A stretch of 8,245 bases of DNA from Paracoccaceae bacterium (GTDB taxonomy: Bacteria; Pseudomonadota; Alphaproteobacteria; Rhodobacterales; Rhodobacteraceae). How positions within the stretch are numbered: the first letter of the stretch is position 1; every line of letters begins with the position of its first letter. The stretch covers positions 1 through 8,245 of the forward strand of contig JAHRVZ010000357.1 in NCBI GenBank assembly GCA_019090405.1. Direction: 5' to 3'. The notes under the pieces were generated by a model, which saw only the letters and a list, made by a program, of their open reading frames with translations, made no database searches and was not told where the DNA came from. The position numbers were made by a program, and so were the translations under genes. Below, in pieces: positions 6,001 through 8,245 of the stretch.

Positions 6001-6789
6001 ATGACCGGAGAATTGTCCCCTATCGACAAAGCCAAATTTGTTGCCGCCAAAAAGGCCGCTGAATATGTTGAGGACGGGATGCGCGTCGGTTTGGGGACCG
6101 GTAGCACTGCCGCCTGGCTGGTCCGCTGTATCGGCGAGATGGTGCGCGACGACGGGCTGAAAATAAAAGGCGTGCCAACGTCGACCCGCACCGCTGAGTT
6201 GGCGCGCGACGTCGGTATCGAGGTGATTTCACTGGACGAGGCACGCTGGCTGGACCTGACCATTGACGGTGCCGATGAATTTGATGGCGATCTGAACCTG
6301 ATCAAAGGCGGAGGCGGCGCGCTGTTGCAGGAAAAGATCGTCGCGACCGCATCAGATCGTATGATTGTGATCGCTGATGTCGGTAAAGAAGTCGAATCGC
6401 TGGGTGCCTTCCCCTTGCCGGTCGAAGTGATCCCGTTTGGCTGGCAGACCACACAGGCGCTGATTGAAGAAACGCTTATATCCATGGATGTTCTGGGGCG
6501 TCAGTCGTCGATGCGGATGAACGCAGAGGTGCCGTTCATCACCGATGAAGGCAACCATATTCTTGACCTGCATCTGAACCGGATCGGTAATCCGCGCCAA
6601 CTTGCAATGATATTGAACCAGATGCCGGGGGTGGTTGAAAACGGATTGTTCATTGATATCTGTGACACCGTCGTGATTGGCTTTGGTGATGGCAGAGTTG
6701 AATTGCGTGATATCAACGAAGGAACGGTGACACATGACAAGCTGGATTTCGTTGAGAGCGAAAACCTGTTCACCGATCTTGCGGATTAA
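6001..6789 (+). CDS. rpiA: Ribose-5-phosphate isomerase A
   Basis: Interconverts ribulose 5-phosphate and ribose 5-phosphate in the non-oxidative pentose phosphate pathway, supplying ribose for nucleotides; cytoplasmic. The 262 residues fit the alphaproteobacterial form. Landmarks are GLGTGST (30-36) for phosphate binding, DGADE (89-93) with the two catalytic aspartates, KGGGGA (102-107) with the substrate-binding lysine, and Glu111 in the LLQEK motif at the place of the catalytic base of the E. coli enzyme. The ATG at 6001 has GGAG 8 bases upstream. The same frame is open from 5815, but those 62 residues are not part of the family. gor begins 12 bases after the stop, so the two genes very likely share a transcript. 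Confidence 0.95.
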   Translation: MTGELSPIDKAKFVAAKKAAEYVEDGMRVGLGTGSTAAWLVRCIGEMVRDDGLKIKGVPTSTRTAELARDVGIEVISLDEARWLDLTIDGADEFDGDLNLIKGGGGALLQEKIVATASDRMIVIADVGKEVESLGAFPLPVEVIPFGWQTTQALIEETLISMDVLGRQSSMRMNAEVPFITDEGNHILDLHLNRIGNPRQLAMILNQMPGVVENGLFIDICDTVVIGFGDGRVELRDINEGTVTHDKLDFVESENLFTDLAD

Positions 6790-6792
6790 GGG
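6788..6792 (+). promoter_or_regulatory. gor ribosome binding site overlapping the rpiA stop codon
   Basis: AAGGG starts inside the TAA stop of rpiA and lies 9 bases before the ATG at 6802. A TTG at 6793 is in frame but too close to this site to be used. The overlap means ribosomes finishing rpiA clear or occupy the gor start region, so the two may be translationally coupled. Confidence 0.6.
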
Positions 6793-6801
6793 TTGCCGAC
6801 C

Positions 6802-8160
6802 ATGAGCTTTGATTATGATCTGTTCGTCATCGGTGGAGGCTCTGGCGGCGTGCGCGCCGCACGCGTGGCGGCCGGCGAGACCGGCGCCAAAGTCGGCCTT
6901 GCCGAAGAGGACCGCTATGGCGGCACCTGTGTGATCCGCGGCTGTGTGCCCAAAAAGCTGATGGTATTTGCGTCCGGCTATTCCAGTATGGTGGACGAGG
7001 CGCAGGAATACGGCTGGAATATTCAGCCCGGAACGTTTGATTGGCCGGGGTTTCGTGGCAAGCTTGAGTCAGAACTGGATCGGCTTGAAGGTATCTATCG
7101 CAAACTGCTGGCCAGTTCTGGCGTCGATACCTTTGACACACGCGCCACAATTACAGACGCGCATACGGTGCAGTTGGCGACGGGCGAAACCAAAACCGCC
7201 AAGCATATTCTTGTGGCAACAGGCGGGCATCCGGTGGTGCCGGACGTGCCGGGGGCGGAACTGGCCATCACCTCGAACGATATTTTCCATCTTGATAAAC
7301 TACCGAAATCCATCCTGATTGTTGGCGGTGGGTTCATAGCCTGTGAATTCGCCTGCATCCTGCACGGGCTGGGCGTCGAGGTCATGCAATATTATCGCGG
7401 TGCGCAAATCCTGCGCGGTTTTGACGACGAAGCACGCGGGTTGATCGCGACCGACATGCGCGAAAGCGGTATTGATATTTGCACCGGAACCAACGTTCTT
7501 GAGATGCGCAAACAGGGTGACAGCATTTGGGTCAAAGCCACCAATGGTGATGAAAAAGTCTTTGATCAGGTGATGTTTGCCACTGGTCGTGATCCAAACA
7601 CCACGGGCATCGGCCTTGAAGAAACCGGTGTCAGGCTGGGGCGGCGTGGTGAAATCGTCGTGGATGAATACAGCCAAAGTGCGGTGCCTTCGATCTATGC
7701 CATTGGCGATGTGACCAACCGCATCAACCTGACGCCTGTGGCGATCCGCGAAGGTATGGCCTTTGTGGAAACGGTATTCCGCGGCAACCCAACGCCAGTC
7801 GATCACGATCTGGTGCCAAGTGCGGTGTTCACGCAGCCCGAACTGGGCACAGTGGGTCTTAGCGAAGAACAGGCGGCGGAACAGGAACCAATCGAGGTGT
7901 ATTCGACCAGCTTTCAACCCATGCAAAGCGCGTTTGCCGGCAAACCGGACCGGGTTTTGATGAAACTTGTGGTCAGTCAGAAGACGCGCAAGGTGCTGGG
8001 TTGTCATATTGTTGCCCCTGCGGCTGGGGAAATGATTCAATTGGCGGCAATTGCCGTAAAAATGGGCGCAACCAAAGAGGATTTCGACCGAACGGTTGCA
8101 GTTCACCCCACAATGTCGGAAGAGATTGTAACAATGCGTGCACCTGTGCGCACCGCTTGA
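6802..8160 (+). CDS. gor: Glutathione-disulfide reductase
   Basis: Reduces oxidised glutathione with NADPH, using FAD and a redox-active disulfide; a cytoplasmic homodimer. The 452 residues fit the bacterial family. In order: FAD-binding VIGGGSGG (9-16); redox pair Cys43 and Cys48 in GGTCVIRGCVPKK; NADPH fold GGGFIACEFA (175-184) followed by Arg199 and Arg205, which suit binding of the 2'-phosphate of NADPH rather than NADH; second FAD motif YAIGDV (299-304); and the dimer-domain HPTMSEE (435-441) with His435 and Glu440 matching the catalytic pair of human glutathione reductase. These features separate it from dihydrolipoamide dehydrogenase and mercuric reductase. It follows rpiA by 12 bases and precedes a probable hflK by 69 bases. 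Confidence 0.93.
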   Translation: MSFDYDLFVIGGGSGGVRAARVAAGETGAKVGLAEEDRYGGTCVIRGCVPKKLMVFASGYSSMVDEAQEYGWNIQPGTFDWPGFRGKLESELDRLEGIYRKLLASSGVDTFDTRATITDAHTVQLATGETKTAKHILVATGGHPVVPDVPGAELAITSNDIFHLDKLPKSILIVGGGFIACEFACILHGLGVEVMQYYRGAQILRGFDDEARGLIATDMRESGIDICTGTNVLEMRKQGDSIWVKATNGDEKVFDQVMFATGRDPNTTGIGLEETGVRLGRRGEIVVDEYSQSAVPSIYAIGDVTNRINLTPVAIREGMAFVETVFRGNPTPVDHDLVPSAVFTQPELGTVGLSEEQAAEQEPIEVYSTSFQPMQSAFAGKPDRVLMKLVVSQKTRKVLGCHIVAPAAGEMIQLAAIAVKMGATKEDFDRTVAVHPTMSEEIVTMRAPVRTA

Positions 8161-8162
8161 AT

Positions 8163-8189
8163 TTGACCACCAAAGACACAGGTTATAGA
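8163..8189 (+). promoter_or_regulatory. Weak candidate promoter in the gor/hflK gap
   Basis: TTGACC (5/6) and TATAGA (4/6) are present directly after the gor stop, but the spacer is 15 bases, shorter than the usual 17. It could give the downstream gene its own start of transcription about 35 bases before its ATG. Read-through from gor is equally possible, since no convincing terminator is seen; a 5-pair stem at 8194-8208 has no T-run. Confidence 0.3.
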
Positions 8190-8229
8190 CAACGTTGCTA
8201 AAGGCAACACCACAAGGGAACGACACATT

Positions 8230-8245
8230 ATGGCGGGTAACAACG
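8230..8245 (+). CDS. hflK: Start of a probable FtsH modulator HflK (partial, runs off the right edge)
   Basis: An ATG at 8230 with AAGGGA (8214-8219) 10 bases upstream opens a frame reading MAGNN. Rhodobacteraceae HflK proteins typically start this way before a Gly/Pro/Asp-rich segment, and I recall hflK-hflC lying next to gor in this group. HflK is a membrane-anchored SPFH/prohibitin-family protein that, with HflC, restrains the FtsH protease. Only five codons are visible, so the name is inferred from the start and the neighbourhood, not from any domain. Confidence 0.5.

Noticed and set aside
5815..6789. A 324-residue version of RpiA starting at 5815
   Set aside because: RpiA proteins begin near the LSPIDKAKF segment; the ATG at 6001 has a good ribosome binding site and gives the usual length.
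7300..8226. Open frame of 308 residues on the minus strand opposite gor
   Set aside because: It is a codon-bias shadow of gor, with a His/Asn/Arg-heavy composition and no recognisable domain.
1..8245. Mobile island, phage, toxin-antitoxin, CRISPR or biosynthetic cluster
   Set aside because: All recognised genes are housekeeping or transport genes with even codon use; no integrase, transposase, tRNA target, terminal repeats or spaced repeats were seen.

Overview
The window looks like ordinary chromosomal backbone of an alphaproteobacterium, most likely a marine Rhodobacteraceae (Roseobacter-group) species. This rests on the character of the proteins: an alphaproteobacterial single-chain L-serine dehydratase, a 262-residue RpiA, a Roseobacter-type acidic protein of unknown function, and what appear to be the first codons of purA and hflK at the two edges. 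I see no tRNA, rRNA, insertion sequence, phage gene, CRISPR array or attachment site, and no abrupt change in base composition.

Layout from left to right. Bases 1-19 hold the start of a minus-strand gene, probably purA (adenylosuccinate synthase). A non-coding gap (20-268) follows, with a strong hairpin at 201-237. A long minus-strand gene (269-2470) encodes an uncharacterised 733-residue protein with a conserved head, a very acidic low-complexity middle and a basic-then-helical tail. A 138-base divergent promoter region (2471-2608) carries a perfect FNR/CRP-type palindrome (TTGAT-N4-ATCAA). Next is thiN, thiamine diphosphokinase (2609-3286, plus). Its 3' end overlaps by 25 bases the 3' end of a convergent minus-strand EamA/DMT transporter gene (3262-4200). 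Then comes sdaA, an iron-sulfur L-serine dehydratase (4290-5663, minus). A 337-base divergent gap (5664-6000) separates it from rpiA (6001-6789) and gor (6802-8160), which are closely spaced on the plus strand. The first codons of a gene that fits hflK begin at 8230.

How the genes fit together. rpiA and gor form a tight pair: RpiA belongs to the pentose phosphate network, whose oxidative arm supplies the NADPH that glutathione reductase uses. ThiN makes thiamine diphosphate, the cofactor of transketolase in the same pathway. SdaA feeds serine into pyruvate through an oxygen-sensitive cluster. These are metabolic links known from the families; only rpiA-gor looks like a shared transcript. I found no obvious new defence or mobile system. 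The items most worth a second look are the FNR-type box between thiN and the unknown acidic gene, and that acidic gene itself.
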